This document shows positions 8,932 to 18,072 of a DNA stretch of 64,000 nt, piece by piece (position 1 is the first letter of the stretch; every line of letters starts with the position of its first letter). The stretch is from Chitinophagaceae bacterium UBA4407 (GTDB taxonomy: Bacteria > Bacteroidota > Bacteroidia > Chitinophagales > Chitinophagaceae), in assembly GCA_002390845.1 (NCBI GenBank), contig DGQT01000092.1, forward strand, positions 1-64,000. Reading direction: 5' to 3'. The translations under genes and the position numbers were made by a program. A model generated the notes under the pieces. It had not been told where the DNA came from. It did no database searches and saw only the letters and a program-made list of their open reading frames with translations.

Positions 8932-9654
8932 ATGTGGATGATCTGCACAAAAGAATGGCGGCAGTTTTTCAGCAGCCTTACCGGTTATATTGCACTCGTT
9001 GTTTTTCTGTTACTAAACGGATTGTTGCTTTTCGTTTTCCCCGATACCAGTTTACTCGATTTTGGCTATGCTTCTTTAAATGGTTTCTTCGATGTAGCTC
9101 CCTGGATCCTGCTGTTTCTTATTCCCACCATTACCATGCGCAGCATTGCAGACGAATATAAAAGCGGCACATTCGAACTGCTGAAAACAATGCCTTTAAC
9201 GCCGGCACAAATTGTTTGGGGTAAATTTTTCGGCGCATTATTAATCGTGTTACTCGCATTAATTCCAACCATCACTTACTCTATTTCAATTCAGGCATTA
9301 AGTGCGGTGGGCGGCCTCGATGTTGGCAGTACCATCGGCAGTTATGCAGGGCTGTTGATGCTCGGTGCAGTGTTCACATCAGTTGGTATTTGCACAAGCA
9401 GTTTTACCAACAATACAGTGGTGGCGTTTATCAGCGGAGCATTCCTGTGTTTCTTACTGTACACAGGTTTCGAAGCAATCAGCAAGCTGCCCGTATTCGC
9501 ATCGGGCGTGGATTATTACATCGAAATGCTTGGCATAAAATTTCATTACAACAGCATTAGCAAAGGCGTGATCGATGTGCGGGATATTATTTATTTCCTT
9601 GGTGTGATCTTTATTTTTTTACTTATCACACAACGAAATGTAGCAAAAAGATAA
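8932..9654 (+). CDS. gldF: Gliding motility ABC transporter permease GldF
   Basis: GldF is the membrane permease of the GldA-GldF-GldG ABC transporter, associated with gliding motility in Bacteroidota. The 240-residue protein has about six hydrophobic segments. It includes SIADEYKSGTFELLKTMPLTPAQIVWGKFFGAL, which is typical of ABC-2 permeases. The ATG at 8932 is chosen over a TTG at 8923; the true start could also be the ATG at 8938. gldG follows but is separated by 239 bases that hold repeat E5, whereas these genes are usually close together. gldA is not in the window. Confidence 0.88.
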   Translation: MWMICTKEWRQFFSSLTGYIALVVFLLLNGLLLFVFPDTSLLDFGYASLNGFFDVAPWILLFLIPTITMRSIADEYKSGTFELLKTMPLTPAQIVWGKFFGALLIVLLALIPTITYSISIQALSAVGGLDVGSTIGSYAGLLMLGAVFTSVGICTSSFTNNTVVAFISGAFLCFLLYTGFEAISKLPVFASGVDYYIEMLGIKFHYNSISKGVIDVRDIIYFLGVIFIFLLITQRNVAKR

Positions 9655-9660
9655 AAGGCA

Positions 9661-9872
9661 TTTTTGAGCCGGGCAGCAGTAGTATTGTGAGGCTTTTGTT
9701 GCGTCGCACACTTGTACGTTTAGACCATTATTCAGCTTTAGGCTGCATGCCATAAACTCTAAGCTAAAATACAATAGCTTATAGCTAACAGCCTAAAGCT
9801 CAGGCCTATCCTTCAGTACAAGAGTGCGACGCAAGGAACGATAAAAAAAGAGTCATAGCCGGGTTCATAAAA
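9661..9872. repeat. Intergenic repeat E5 (full, A/A) between gldF and gldG
   Basis: This complete element runs from TTTTTGAGCCGGGC (9661-9674) to AGCCGGGTTCATAAAA. Both cores are version A: TTGCGTCGCACACTTGTAC at 9700-9718 and GTACAAGAGTGCGACGCAAG at 9816-9835. The centre is itself a hairpin (AGCTTTAGGCTG with CAGCCTAAAGCT) holding AAGCT-rich repeats also seen in E10 and E13. Confidence 0.9.
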
Positions 9873-9893
9873 CATATAAGCACTTACATAATA

Positions 9894-11657
9894 ATGAATG
9901 CACTAAATAAAATACTAAAACATAAATACTGGTGGGTAATTGTACTGTTACTTTTTCCTGTGGTTACTTATATTTCAACATTCTTCCGCTACAGTGTTGA
10001 CCTTACTGCCGAAAAACGTTTCAGCCTTACACAGCCAACAAAAAACTTACTCCATAACCTTGACTCTACAGTTAACATTCATGTTTTTTTAACAGGCGAT
10101 TTGCCCGCAGATTATAAAAAATTAAACATCGCCACACAGGATATTCTCAGCGAGTTCCGCGACCTCAGCGGCAATAAAATTCAGGTAAGTTTCGAAAAAC
10201 CGGGCGAAGGTTTGAACGACAGTTTAAAATCACAACTCTACGACAGCCTTGCGCAACTGGGTGTTGTATTCGATCAAACGCAAGATGTTTCCTCAACGCA
10301 GGACAAGGCTACCAAACAACTCATTATTCCGTCGGCAATTGTAAATTATAAAGACCGTAAACCTTTTGTAATTGACCTGCGCAGCAGCCGAAAAGTTTTC
10401 AAAAATTTCAACGTGGTAACCGATGTTCCGCAGGAAGATAAAGAGGCCACACTCAATGCAGCAGAGGCTTTGCTCGAATTTAAATTTGCCAATGCTATTG
10501 ATAAACTTACCCGAACGTATGTGCCTGTTGTTGCTTATGCCGTAGGTAACGGAGAACCAATGCCAGTAAGGGATTTTCGTGTAAACGATCTCGGCACAAG
10601 CCTGCAGGATGATTATCGCCTTGCTATCTTTGACATAAAACAAGGCTACCCAAATCCTGATCAAATTGATGCACTCCTCATCGTAAAGCCAACCACGCCT
10701 TTTACAGATGAAGACAAATTAAAAATTGATCAGTATGTAATGAACGGTGGAAAAATTATCTGGTGCGTTGATAAATTGTATGCAGAACTCGACAGCCTAA
10801 TGCACAGCCAGCAAGATTTTGTTGCGTACGACCGCAACCTTAACATTGACGATATTCTTTTTAAATACGGCGTTCGTATTAATGGCGATTTACTACAGGA
10901 TTTAAACTGCTCAAAAATACCGTTGGTCGTTGGCCGCAACCCCGATGGCAGTCCGGTTATGCAGCGTATGCCCTGGCCGTATTATCCATTTCTTACTGCC
11001 ACAAATAATAATTCCATATCAAAAAATCTTGACAGGGTTTTACCTATCTTTCCATCAAGCATGGATACGGTAGAAGCACCCGGCATACAGAAAACAATTT
11101 TACTCGCAAGCGATACCAATAGCCGCAGTTTAACAACTCCTGCTATGATCAGTTTAAACAGCGTAAAGACTGAGGAAGATATGCAGACATTTAATAAGAG
11201 TTATGTACCTGTTGCAGTATTACTAGAAGGAAATTTTACTTCTTTGTACGCAAACCGTTTAACAAAACAGGTACAGGATTCTGTTGCCATTGCAACGGGC
11301 AAACCCTTTACCGGTAAGGCTTTAAAAGCATCAAGGCAAATTGTAATGAGCGATGCGGATATCGTAACAAATGCTGTAACTGCTACAACCGGTCCACTGC
11401 CCATGGGCCAGGTGCCTTTTGAAGATTACCGTTTTGCCAACCGCGAATTTTTTCTCAATTGTGTTGACTATCTTGTAAGCAATAATGGCATCTTTCAGTC
11501 GCGCAATAAAGACTTTACCCTGCGCCTTCTCGATAAGAAAAAGGTAGAAGCACAACGCAGTTCTTGGCAGTTCATCAACATAGTGGTTCCGGTTATTGTA
11601 ATATTGCTGTTCGGTGCATTGTACCAGTGGAGGCGCAAACAAAAATATGCTGCTTAA
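9894..11657 (+). CDS. gldG: Gliding motility ABC transporter component GldG
   Basis: GldG is the extracytoplasmic component paired with GldF. The 587-residue protein has an N-terminal membrane segment (about residues 12-31, WWVIVLLLFPVVTYISTFF). A large soluble domain beginning VDLTAEKRFSLTQPTKNLL follows, as in GldG and the ABC-type uncharacterised transport family. A second membrane segment near the C terminus (FINIVVPVIVILLFGALYQW) precedes a basic RRKQK tail. It follows gldF across repeat E5, so transcription from gldF must cross the repeat or gldG needs its own promoter. Confidence 0.9.
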   Translation: MNALNKILKHKYWWVIVLLLFPVVTYISTFFRYSVDLTAEKRFSLTQPTKNLLHNLDSTVNIHVFLTGDLPADYKKLNIATQDILSEFRDLSGNKIQVSFEKPGEGLNDSLKSQLYDSLAQLGVVFDQTQDVSSTQDKATKQLIIPSAIVNYKDRKPFVIDLRSSRKVFKNFNVVTDVPQEDKEATLNAAEALLEFKFANAIDKLTRTYVPVVAYAVGNGEPMPVRDFRVNDLGTSLQDDYRLAIFDIKQGYPNPDQIDALLIVKPTTPFTDEDKLKIDQYVMNGGKIIWCVDKLYAELDSLMHSQQDFVAYDRNLNIDDILFKYGVRINGDLLQDLNCSKIPLVVGRNPDGSPVMQRMPWPYYPFLTATNNNSISKNLDRVLPIFPSSMDTVEAPGIQKTILLASDTNSRSLTTPAMISLNSVKTEEDMQTFNKSYVPVAVLLEGNFTSLYANRLTKQVQDSVAIATGKPFTGKALKASRQIVMSDADIVTNAVTATTGPLPMGQVPFEDYRFANREFFLNCVDYLVSNNGIFQSRNKDFTLRLLDKKKVEAQRSSWQFINIVVPVIVILLFGALYQWRRKQKYAA

Positions 11658-11672
11658 AGTTTGGGAATAATT

Positions 11673-11762
11673 CATTTTATGAACCGGGCAGAAGTAATGC
11701 TATGAATCGTTCCTTGCGTTCCCGATCCCGTATGTTTCATCGGGACGCACTCTTGTACTGTA
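11673..11762. repeat. Intergenic repeat E6 (left half with a nested insert)
   Basis: The end TTTTATGAACCGGGC and the GCTATGAATCG spacer lead into core A. The core is split by a 26-base palindrome at 11720-11745 (TCCCGAT...ATCGGGA). Removing it restores TTGCGT joined to CGCACTCTTGTACTG. The element starts 15 bases after gldG; no mirror half is evident. Confidence 0.8.
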
Positions 11763-11883
11763 GAATATATTTCAGCAGTAGCAACACAAAACGCAAATTA
11801 GTAAGAAAAAAAAATTGGTTAATAGAAATTAACCAAATAACAAATCCAGAAGTATCTTGACCATCAAAGTTTAATAGTACAAT

Positions 11884-12009
11884 GCACAGTTGTACAAAAG
11901 CTTAGTCAGGGCGAAAGAAAGAAAAGTGCTGTATATCTTTTCTTTCTTGACTTTTTTTGTTACTTTTTTGTGTCAAGACAAAAAGTAAATAACAAGAGTA
12001 CAGTTGTGC
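11884..12009. repeat. Inverted repeat upstream of terC
   Basis: The outer arms GCACAGTTGTAC (11884-11895) and GTACAGTTGTGC (11998-12009) are imperfectly complementary. Inside, GAAAGAAAAG pairs with CTTTTCTTTC around GTGCTGTATAT, and a further AAGTAA/TTACTT pairing follows. This differs from the E family. It and E6 fill the 393-base gap between gldG and terC, which otherwise shows nothing. Confidence 0.55.
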
Positions 12010-12050
12010 AGCTTGTTTGCGGTTTAGTTTTATTATTCTAAAAAATTAAA

Positions 12051-13016
12051 ATGACAGATCAGTTAATATATCTTGTTTTCGGTATTGTGCTTACACTTGC
12101 ATTGGTTTTTGATCTGGGTTTACTCAGCAAAAAAAACAAGAAGATCACCATTAAACAGGCATTGCTGCAAACCTTTTTTTGGGTTGCTCTGGCGCTTGGT
12201 TTTTTTGTATTCATGTGGGTTGAGCAGGGGCAAAAAACTGCACTCGAATACCTAAGCGCCTACCTGATGGAGTGGAGCCTGAGCATTGACAACATCTTCG
12301 TATTCATACTCATCTTCAATGCTTTTGCAGTAAAAGAAAAATACTATTCCCGTGTGCTGCTCATTGGTATTTTAATGGCTATTATTTTAAGGGTGCTTTT
12401 TATTACAGTTGGTGTTGCTGTTGTAGAAAAAGCAGAATGGGTATTGTATATATTCGGTGCTTTTCTGGTGTATACTGGCTACAAAATGTTTGTATCAACA
12501 GAAGACGAAGAGTTTGATCCGCATGAAACCAAAGTATACCGTTTTCTTAAAAGATATTTACCACTCGCTTCGCATGATGGCGATGGGAAATATGTCGTGA
12601 GGGAGAATGGCAAACCCATCTATACTTCTCTATTCGTAGTAGTTGTTTTACTGGCTTCTATTGATCTTGTTTTTGCATTAGATTCTATTCCTGCGGTAAT
12701 GGGTATTTCAAGGGACAAGATGGTTATTTATACCTCCAATATTTTTGCTGTGCTGGGCCTGCGTTCATTGTTCTTTTTACTGCGCGGCGCCGTAAGTAAA
12801 TTCGATTACCTGCAGCAGGGTATTGCAATTGTGCTGGTATTCATTGGTTTAAAAATGCTGGGTGAGCATTGGATAAGCGAATGGATTGATAAAGACATAC
12901 AGGTATTTATTTCGCTGGGAGTAATATTGATTTGCATTTCAGGTTCTATTTTCTATTCAATTTTTATGAAAAAGAAAGGTGTACCTGAAGAGATAAACGA
13001 TAGCACTACTTATTAA
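12051..13016 (+). CDS. TerC family integral membrane protein
   Basis: TerC/Alx proteins are polytopic inner-membrane proteins linked to tellurite resistance, and in related proteins to manganese export. The 321-residue sequence has eight or nine hydrophobic segments. It contains the family motifs LMEWSLSIDNIFVFILIF and VVVLLASIDLVFALDSIPA, whose membrane-embedded aspartates are conserved. The intervening SRVLLIGILMAIILR and NIFAVLGLRSLFFLL stretches are also typical. The start ATG is unambiguous. It stands alone between repeat-containing gaps, so its regulation is unknown. The specific substrate is not established here. Confidence 0.9.
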   Translation: MTDQLIYLVFGIVLTLALVFDLGLLSKKNKKITIKQALLQTFFWVALALGFFVFMWVEQGQKTALEYLSAYLMEWSLSIDNIFVFILIFNAFAVKEKYYSRVLLIGILMAIILRVLFITVGVAVVEKAEWVLYIFGAFLVYTGYKMFVSTEDEEFDPHETKVYRFLKRYLPLASHDGDGKYVVRENGKPIYTSLFVVVVLLASIDLVFALDSIPAVMGISRDKMVIYTSNIFAVLGLRSLFFLLRGAVSKFDYLQQGIAIVLVFIGLKMLGEHWISEWIDKDIQVFISLGVILICISGSIFYSIFMKKKGVPEEINDSTTY

Positions 13017-13088
13017 CTTGATGATGAATTAAGAAGCTGTTTGTATTAATGATGAAAGATTGAAGTGGATGCACAGTCGCCATAAAAA

Positions 13089-13150
13089 CGGAACGTACAA
13101 GTTAGTGACACAAGACGCGATGCCATGAAATACTTTAGCTGGCCCATAAA
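13089..13150. repeat. Intergenic repeat E7 (right half, core B)
   Basis: GGAACGTACAAGTTAGTGACACAAG (one change from core B) is followed by GCGATGCCATGAAATACTTTAGCTGGCCCATAAAA, the usual spacer and end in the right-half orientation. The left half is not recognisable; GATTGAAG upstream may be a trace of the GAAGATTGAAG centre. Confidence 0.7.
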
Positions 13151-13217
13151 AACTTTAAGCCCAGAACTTTAAATAATCAGTGCATGATCAAATAACCAAA
13201 TCATCAAATCAAAAAAT

Positions 13218-15683
13218 TTGTCTTACATTATTCAACATATCGCCGAAATACTTGACGCAACGGCATTATTGCAAAATGGTGATGCAGTTGTGGAGCATCT
13301 TGTTACTGACAGCAGGCGGATTTCATTTCCATCTACGAGTTTATTTTTTGCATTGCAAACGGAAAGAAGGGATGGGCTTTTTTTTATAAAAGAAGTGCAT
13401 GAAAGAGGTGTAAGAAATTTTATTGTAAAGACCGGTTATGATGCTCATGAACTGCCTGATGCCAATTTTATTTTTGTTGATAATACTTTGCAGGCATTGC
13501 AACAAATTGCTGCACAACACCGTACTCAATTTAGCTATCCTTTAATTGGCATAACGGGCAGCAATGGAAAAACGATGGTGAAGGAATGGTTATTTCAATT
13601 ATTAAATTCAGACTATAATATTGTGCGCAGCCCGAGAAGTTATAACTCGCAAATCGGCGTGGCGCTTGGCATTTGGCAAATGAGTGCAGAAAATACACTG
13701 GGCATTTTCGAAGCAGGTATTTCGCGGCCAGGTGAAATGGATGCACTCGAAAAAATTATCCTGCCAAATATTGGTGTGCTTACAAATATTGGTGAAGCAC
13801 ATGGAGAAAATTTTAAAACCGCTGTTGAAAAAGCCAGCGAAAAAGTAAAACTGTTTACGCATTCGGATGTAGTTATTTGTCCGGCAGATGATGCATCTAT
13901 CAATGAAGCACTGGCTAATTTTCCCAAACAAAAATTGTTTACCTGGGGCAACCATAACGATGCAAATGTTCAAATTACAGGTATAGAAAAACAGGAAGAA
14001 GCAACAACCATTTCCTGCATTTACAATGCTGCGTCTTTGCAATTCAATATTCCTTTTGCAGATGATGCGTCTATATCAAATGCCATTACCTGTGTATGTG
14101 TACTGTTATACCTGCGTGTGTCGCCAACAGAAATTGAAAAGCGAATGCGACAACTGCAGTCGGTTGATATGCGCCTTCAACTGATACACGCCATCAACAA
14201 TTGTGCGGTGATTAACGACAGCTATAGTTTTGATATTACATCTTTTTCTATTGCACTCGATTTCCTTGCACAACAGCAGCAGCTTACACAAAAAACAGTA
14301 ATCATTTCTGATATACCTGCTGCAAAAAACGGTGAACTTTATTTACAGGCAATTGAAATGCTGCATGCAAGAAAGATAGAACGTGTTATCACTATTGGTG
14401 AGCAATGGAACAATCACCAGCATGAGTTAAAAAATAAAATTGCAGTAACACAACACTTCAACAGTACGGCTTCATTTATTGAACATTTCAGCGCCAACCA
14501 TTTTCGTAATGAAGTTATTCTGCTGAAAGGTGCAAGGGTATTTGGCTTCGAAAAGATCATGCAGTTGCTTGAAAAGAAAGTGCATCAAACACTGATGGAA
14601 ATCAATCTTACCGCTATCGCACATAACCTTAATCAATACCGCAGCGAATTAAAGAAAGGCGTAAAGCTGATGGCCATGGTAAAGGCTTTTGCTTATGGCA
14701 GCGGCAGCGCCGAAGTGGCCAACCTGCTTCAGTTTCATAAGGTTGATTACTTTGCTGTGGCTTACGCCGATGAAGGCGTTGAACTGCGCAAAGCTGGTAT
14801 TAGTCTGCCCATCATGGTAATGAATATTGATGAAGCAGCATTCGAAACAATGGTGCAGTACAGTCTTGAACCTGAACTTTTTTCGCTCAATATTTTTAAG
14901 GCATTCAATGCATTTCTGCAAAGGCAAGGTGTGCTTAAATATCCGGTGCATATCAAGTTAGATACAGGCATGCACCGCCTTGGTTTTGAAGAGCATGATC
15001 TGCCGTCACTCATACAATTATTACAGAGCAACCAGCACATGGTGGTGCAATCTGTATTCAGTCATCTTGCGGCAAGTGAAGATCCCGCCGAACATGCATT
15101 TACACAACAGCAGGCAACCATATTTGAAAAATGTTGCGCACAATTGCAACAGGTATTGGGTTATCCTTTCATAAAGCATTTATCCAACTCTGCCGCCATC
15201 TTTAGAAACACTTCTCTGCAGTACGATATGGTGCGCCTCGGCATTGGCATGTACGGCATTGAAAGTGCCAAAGAGCACCAGCTTTCACTGCAAACAGTCA
15301 CCACTTTAAAAACGACTATTGCACAAATAAGAAAGGTAAAGGCAGGCGATACTGTTGGCTATAACCGCCGCGGCAAAACAACCCGCGACTCCATGATTGC
15401 CACCATTCGTATTGGTTATGCAGATGGCTTTAGCCGCAGGCTTGGCAATGGCGTTGGCAAGGTTTATATAAATGGCCAAATAGCCCCCGTAATTGGTTCG
15501 GTTTGTATGGATATGACAATGATCGATATTACCGATTTACCCAATGTTCAGGAAGGCGATGAAGCAGAAATTTTCGGCAGCCATATTGCCGTGCAGGATG
15601 TAGCCAAAAGCTGCTGCACCATTCCTTACGAAATCCTCACAGGCATTAGCCAGCGCGTTAAACGTGTGTATGTAGAAGAATAA
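13218..15683 (+). CDS. Bifunctional MurF ligase / alanine racemase
   Basis: Two peptidoglycan enzymes are fused in one 821-residue protein, a known arrangement in Bacteroidota. Residues 1 to about 450 are MurF, which adds D-Ala-D-Ala to the UDP-MurNAc tripeptide. The ATP-binding loop is GITGSNGKTM at 111-120. Residues from about 458 are a PLP alanine racemase that makes the D-alanine; the PLP lysine is K489 in AMVKAFAYGSG, and GSVCMDMTMIDITD lies near the C terminus. The start is a TTG at 13218; no ATG or GTG is available in frame before conserved sequence (VTDSRR). The stop is followed at once by repeat E8. Confidence 0.93.
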   Translation: MSYIIQHIAEILDATALLQNGDAVVEHLVTDSRRISFPSTSLFFALQTERRDGLFFIKEVHERGVRNFIVKTGYDAHELPDANFIFVDNTLQALQQIAAQHRTQFSYPLIGITGSNGKTMVKEWLFQLLNSDYNIVRSPRSYNSQIGVALGIWQMSAENTLGIFEAGISRPGEMDALEKIILPNIGVLTNIGEAHGENFKTAVEKASEKVKLFTHSDVVICPADDASINEALANFPKQKLFTWGNHNDANVQITGIEKQEEATTISCIYNAASLQFNIPFADDASISNAITCVCVLLYLRVSPTEIEKRMRQLQSVDMRLQLIHAINNCAVINDSYSFDITSFSIALDFLAQQQQLTQKTVIISDIPAAKNGELYLQAIEMLHARKIERVITIGEQWNNHQHELKNKIAVTQHFNSTASFIEHFSANHFRNEVILLKGARVFGFEKIMQLLEKKVHQTLMEINLTAIAHNLNQYRSELKKGVKLMAMVKAFAYGSGSAEVANLLQFHKVDYFAVAYADEGVELRKAGISLPIMVMNIDEAAFETMVQYSLEPELFSLNIFKAFNAFLQRQGVLKYPVHIKLDTGMHRLGFEEHDLPSLIQLLQSNQHMVVQSVFSHLAASEDPAEHAFTQQQATIFEKCCAQLQQVLGYPFIKHLSNSAAIFRNTSLQYDMVRLGIGMYGIESAKEHQLSLQTVTTLKTTIAQIRKVKAGDTVGYNRRGKTTRDSMIATIRIGYADGFSRRLGNGVGKVYINGQIAPVIGSVCMDMTMIDITDLPNVQEGDEAEIFGSHIAVQDVAKSCCTIPYEILTGISQRVKRVYVEE

Positions 15684-15910
15684 TTTTTTGTACCCAACTA
15701 CAGAATATACATGAAGCTTTGGTTGCGTCGCACACTTATACGGTTGGATGATAATTGAGCTTTTACCGAAGTCTCCCAGCAACGGCGGCGTTGCGTTATG
15801 TGGTAAAATAAGTCGCAAAAAAATTACTTAATTTTCAATTAGTTAGTATTGACTTATATAGAAGCGAAGGGTGAAGCGAATGCCGTTGGTCAGCGACCAA
15901 CAGCAGCAAT
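15684..15910. repeat. Intergenic repeat E8 (left half plus split centre)
   Basis: TTTTTTGTACCCAAC begins at the base after the murF-alr stop. A GAAGCTTTGG spacer and core A follow (TTGCGTCGCACACTTATACGG, 15723-15743). The centre starts GAGCTTTTACCGAAG and resumes as GAAGCGAAGGGTGAAGCGAA at 15860-15879. About 90 unrelated bases lie between, including the hairpin GCAACGGCGGCGTTGC (15779-15794). No right core is present before the cupin gene. Confidence 0.7.
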
Positions 15911-15914
15911 ACAC

Positions 15915-16400
15915 TCAATCAAACTCAGCAAATTTCTCTCCCGTTATGGGATGCAGTGCGGGTAATGTCAGTCGTTCAATTCTTTGCTTTGCAGCATCGT
16001 ATTCTGCTGCCGTATTATAAATCATATCCCAGTCTTTACCGTCTGGATAGCCACCCACCACCCGGTAATCGTTTGAGCCCCGGATGGAACAATGACCTAC
16101 GCCTGCCGGCAGCAGGAGCACATCCCCGGCCTTAAGATGAAACTGCTTTCCGAGGTTGCCCCCAATCTGTAAGCTCACGCTTCCCTTTGCAATGCCAAGT
16201 ACCTCGTGCGTAGTGGAGTGATAATGATCCTCCGGTTGAATGGTATCTACCCAATTGTTGGTCCAGCCATTTTTACTGAAGCGCTCAAGAAAAATAGCGG
16301 CCAGGTCATCCCCGCTGTAGACGCCTGAAAGTACCACAACAGGATACCTGCTGTTCGGCGTAATACCATCTCCCTCAAAAAAATGTAATACTTTATTCAT
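15915..16400 (-). CDS. Cupin domain protein (YjlB-like)
   Basis: A 161-residue single-domain cupin of unknown role. The metal-binding cupin motifs are visible around PEDHYHSTTHEVLGIAKG and FHLKAGDVLLLPAGVGHCS, with several histidines placed to bind a metal. It resembles the YjlB group of small cupins. Its start overlaps the end of the VOC gene by 4 bases, and that gene lies 1 base from the MFS gene, so the three form a tight operon read away from the AraC regulator. Confidence 0.78.
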   Translation of the reverse strand: MNKVLHFFEGDGITPNSRYPVVVLSGVYSGDDLAAIFLERFSKNGWTNNWVDTIQPEDHYHSTTHEVLGIAKGSVSLQIGGNLGKQFHLKAGDVLLLPAGVGHCSIRGSNDYRVVGGYPDGKDWDMIYNTAAEYDAAKQRIERLTLPALHPITGEKFAEFD

Positions 16401-16798
16401 ATTGGGTAATTACAGGTTACTTCAAGACGGTTGCCATCCGGGTCAAGCGTTTCAAATTCGTAATAGCCGTCGCCGGTTTTGCGTGGTCCCTTCAACAGCA
16501 GAAAACCGACCTGGTGCAATTCCAGTGCTTTGTCGTCTACTTCCTGCAGGGTATTCACGGAAAAGGCCAGGTGAATGAGCCCCAGATGCTGTGCCACCGT
16601 ATCATTCAGGTTGGCGGGTATACCCGGTTGCTGCATCAGTTCCAGCCTTGCCCCGTTGCCGAAACGGAGAAAATAACTGGTAAAATTCCTCATGGTATTG
16701 TGGTACGGTTCGTTTGCAATACCACCAAAGTAGCGGCAATAATAATCTTTCAGTCTGTCAATGTCGGCCGACCATATGGCAAAATGTTCCAGTATCAT
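16397..16798 (-). CDS. VOC family (glyoxalase-like) protein
   Basis: A 133-residue vicinal oxygen chelate protein opening with LEHFAIWSADIDRLKDYYCRYFG, the first beta-alpha-beta module. It ends YYEFETLDPDGNRLEVTC, the second module with its metal-binding glutamate. It could be a dioxygenase, lyase or binding protein; the substrate is not readable. It sits between the MFS transporter and cupin genes with almost no spacing, so it is translationally coupled to both. Confidence 0.82.
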   Translation of the reverse strand: MILEHFAIWSADIDRLKDYYCRYFGGIANEPYHNTMRNFTSYFLRFGNGARLELMQQPGIPANLNDTVAQHLGLIHLAFSVNTLQEVDDKALELHQVGFLLLKGPRKTGDGYYEFETLDPDGNRLEVTCNYPI

Positions 16799-16799
16799 A

Positions 16800-17951
16800 T
16801 TATGAGGTTGTGGTTAATGACTTTCTTATCAGCAATACAATAAAAAAAAGCAGTATAAACAGCATCAGCACAAACCCCAGCGCAAGCCGCAGGCTGAATG
16901 TTTCCGCCAGGTAGCCTATCACCGGCGGGCCGATAAAAAAACCAACGTAACCGATTGACGAAGCGGTAGAAATGCCTACCGAAGGAGAAATGCCCTTTAG
17001 GTTACCGGCTGATGAAAACACGATCGGCACGATGGTGGAAAGGCCGATACCGACCAGGAAAACGCCCAAGAAATTGGCAAATACCTGCGGAAAGCCCAGC
17101 ATGATGCACATCCCGAGGATGGCGACGGCTGTATCAAAAACAAGCATCCTGAACTTACCGAATCTGTTGACGAAATAATCGCCGAAACTACGCCCCAGCG
17201 TCATCGAAATGCCGAAAGTACCCAGTGCCCAGGAACTCACTTCCAGCGATTGCTTCACTACCGTATGGGTAAAAATAGCCGACCAGTCAACCATGGATCC
17301 TTCGCCCGTCATACAACAAAGACCCATGATGCCGAAAGGAAAAATCAGCATCAGCCCTTTTAACGTAATCCCCTCCCTGCGTTCCTTTTTATGCGGTGTG
17401 TCTTTTACCATGTTCCTCCCGGTCCATAGCATGGTTACCAATGCAGCCGCGGCTACATAGGCAAGATGGTGTACCAGTACAATTCCCTGCCGGGATAAGA
17501 ACGCACCCGTGGCAGCGCCCAACGTCATGCCTATGCTAAAGATGGCATGAAAAGAGGAAAAAATAGATTTGCCCCAAAGCCGCTCCACCAGTACGGCCTG
17601 CCCGTTCATGGTTACGTCCATGCTACCCGTGCACATCCCGAATGCAACAAATATCAGCCGTATGGCCCAGATGTTTTGAAAAACCGGTATCAGCGGGATG
17701 CAGCATGCAAACAGGCAGGAAAATAGCACCGACATTTTATCTGACCCATATATAGCGGCCAGCCAGCCCGATACCGGCATAGCAATGATTGACCCGAGGG
17801 CGATGCAAAAAAGCACGGTACCCAACTGGGCATTGTTGATGCCGAAGTATTGCTGCAGTTCGGGCAGACGGCAGGTCCAGCTGGCATACAAAAAGCCATT
17901 CATTAAAAACATTCCCGAAACCGCGATTCTATTTTTTAACAGTGCATTCAT
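16800..17951 (-). CDS. MFS transporter (YbjJ-like)
   Basis: A 383-residue major facilitator with about twelve hydrophobic helices. The N terminus (GMFLMNGFLYASWTCRLPELQQYFGINNAQLG) and DVTMNGQAVLVERLWGKSIFSSFHAIFSIG resemble the YbjJ/fucose permease-like branch, which exports or imports small molecules. It is the first gene of the MFS-VOC-cupin operon and is divergent from the AraC regulator, 121 bases apart, which suggests control by that regulator. The substrate is unknown. Confidence 0.85.
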   Translation of the reverse strand: MNALLKNRIAVSGMFLMNGFLYASWTCRLPELQQYFGINNAQLGTVLFCIALGSIIAMPVSGWLAAIYGSDKMSVLFSCLFACCIPLIPVFQNIWAIRLIFVAFGMCTGSMDVTMNGQAVLVERLWGKSIFSSFHAIFSIGMTLGAATGAFLSRQGIVLVHHLAYVAAAALVTMLWTGRNMVKDTPHKKERREGITLKGLMLIFPFGIMGLCCMTGEGSMVDWSAIFTHTVVKQSLEVSSWALGTFGISMTLGRSFGDYFVNRFGKFRMLVFDTAVAILGMCIMLGFPQVFANFLGVFLVGIGLSTIVPIVFSSAGNLKGISPSVGISTASSIGYVGFFIGPPVIGYLAETFSLRLALGFVLMLFILLFFIVLLIRKSLTTTS

Positions 17952-18072
17952 CCGTATACATTAGTCCTGTAAAATTAGCCCGGCCAGGGGAAATAAAATT
18001 TCAGTTCCTTTTCCAATGCTTATACTAGATTTACATCTTTTAAAATTGAATTGTTTCAAACCAGCATAAATA

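Noticed and set aside
13218..15683. MurF-alanine racemase fusion as a novel protein
   Set aside because: This fusion is well known in Bacteroidota, so it is reported only as a gene.
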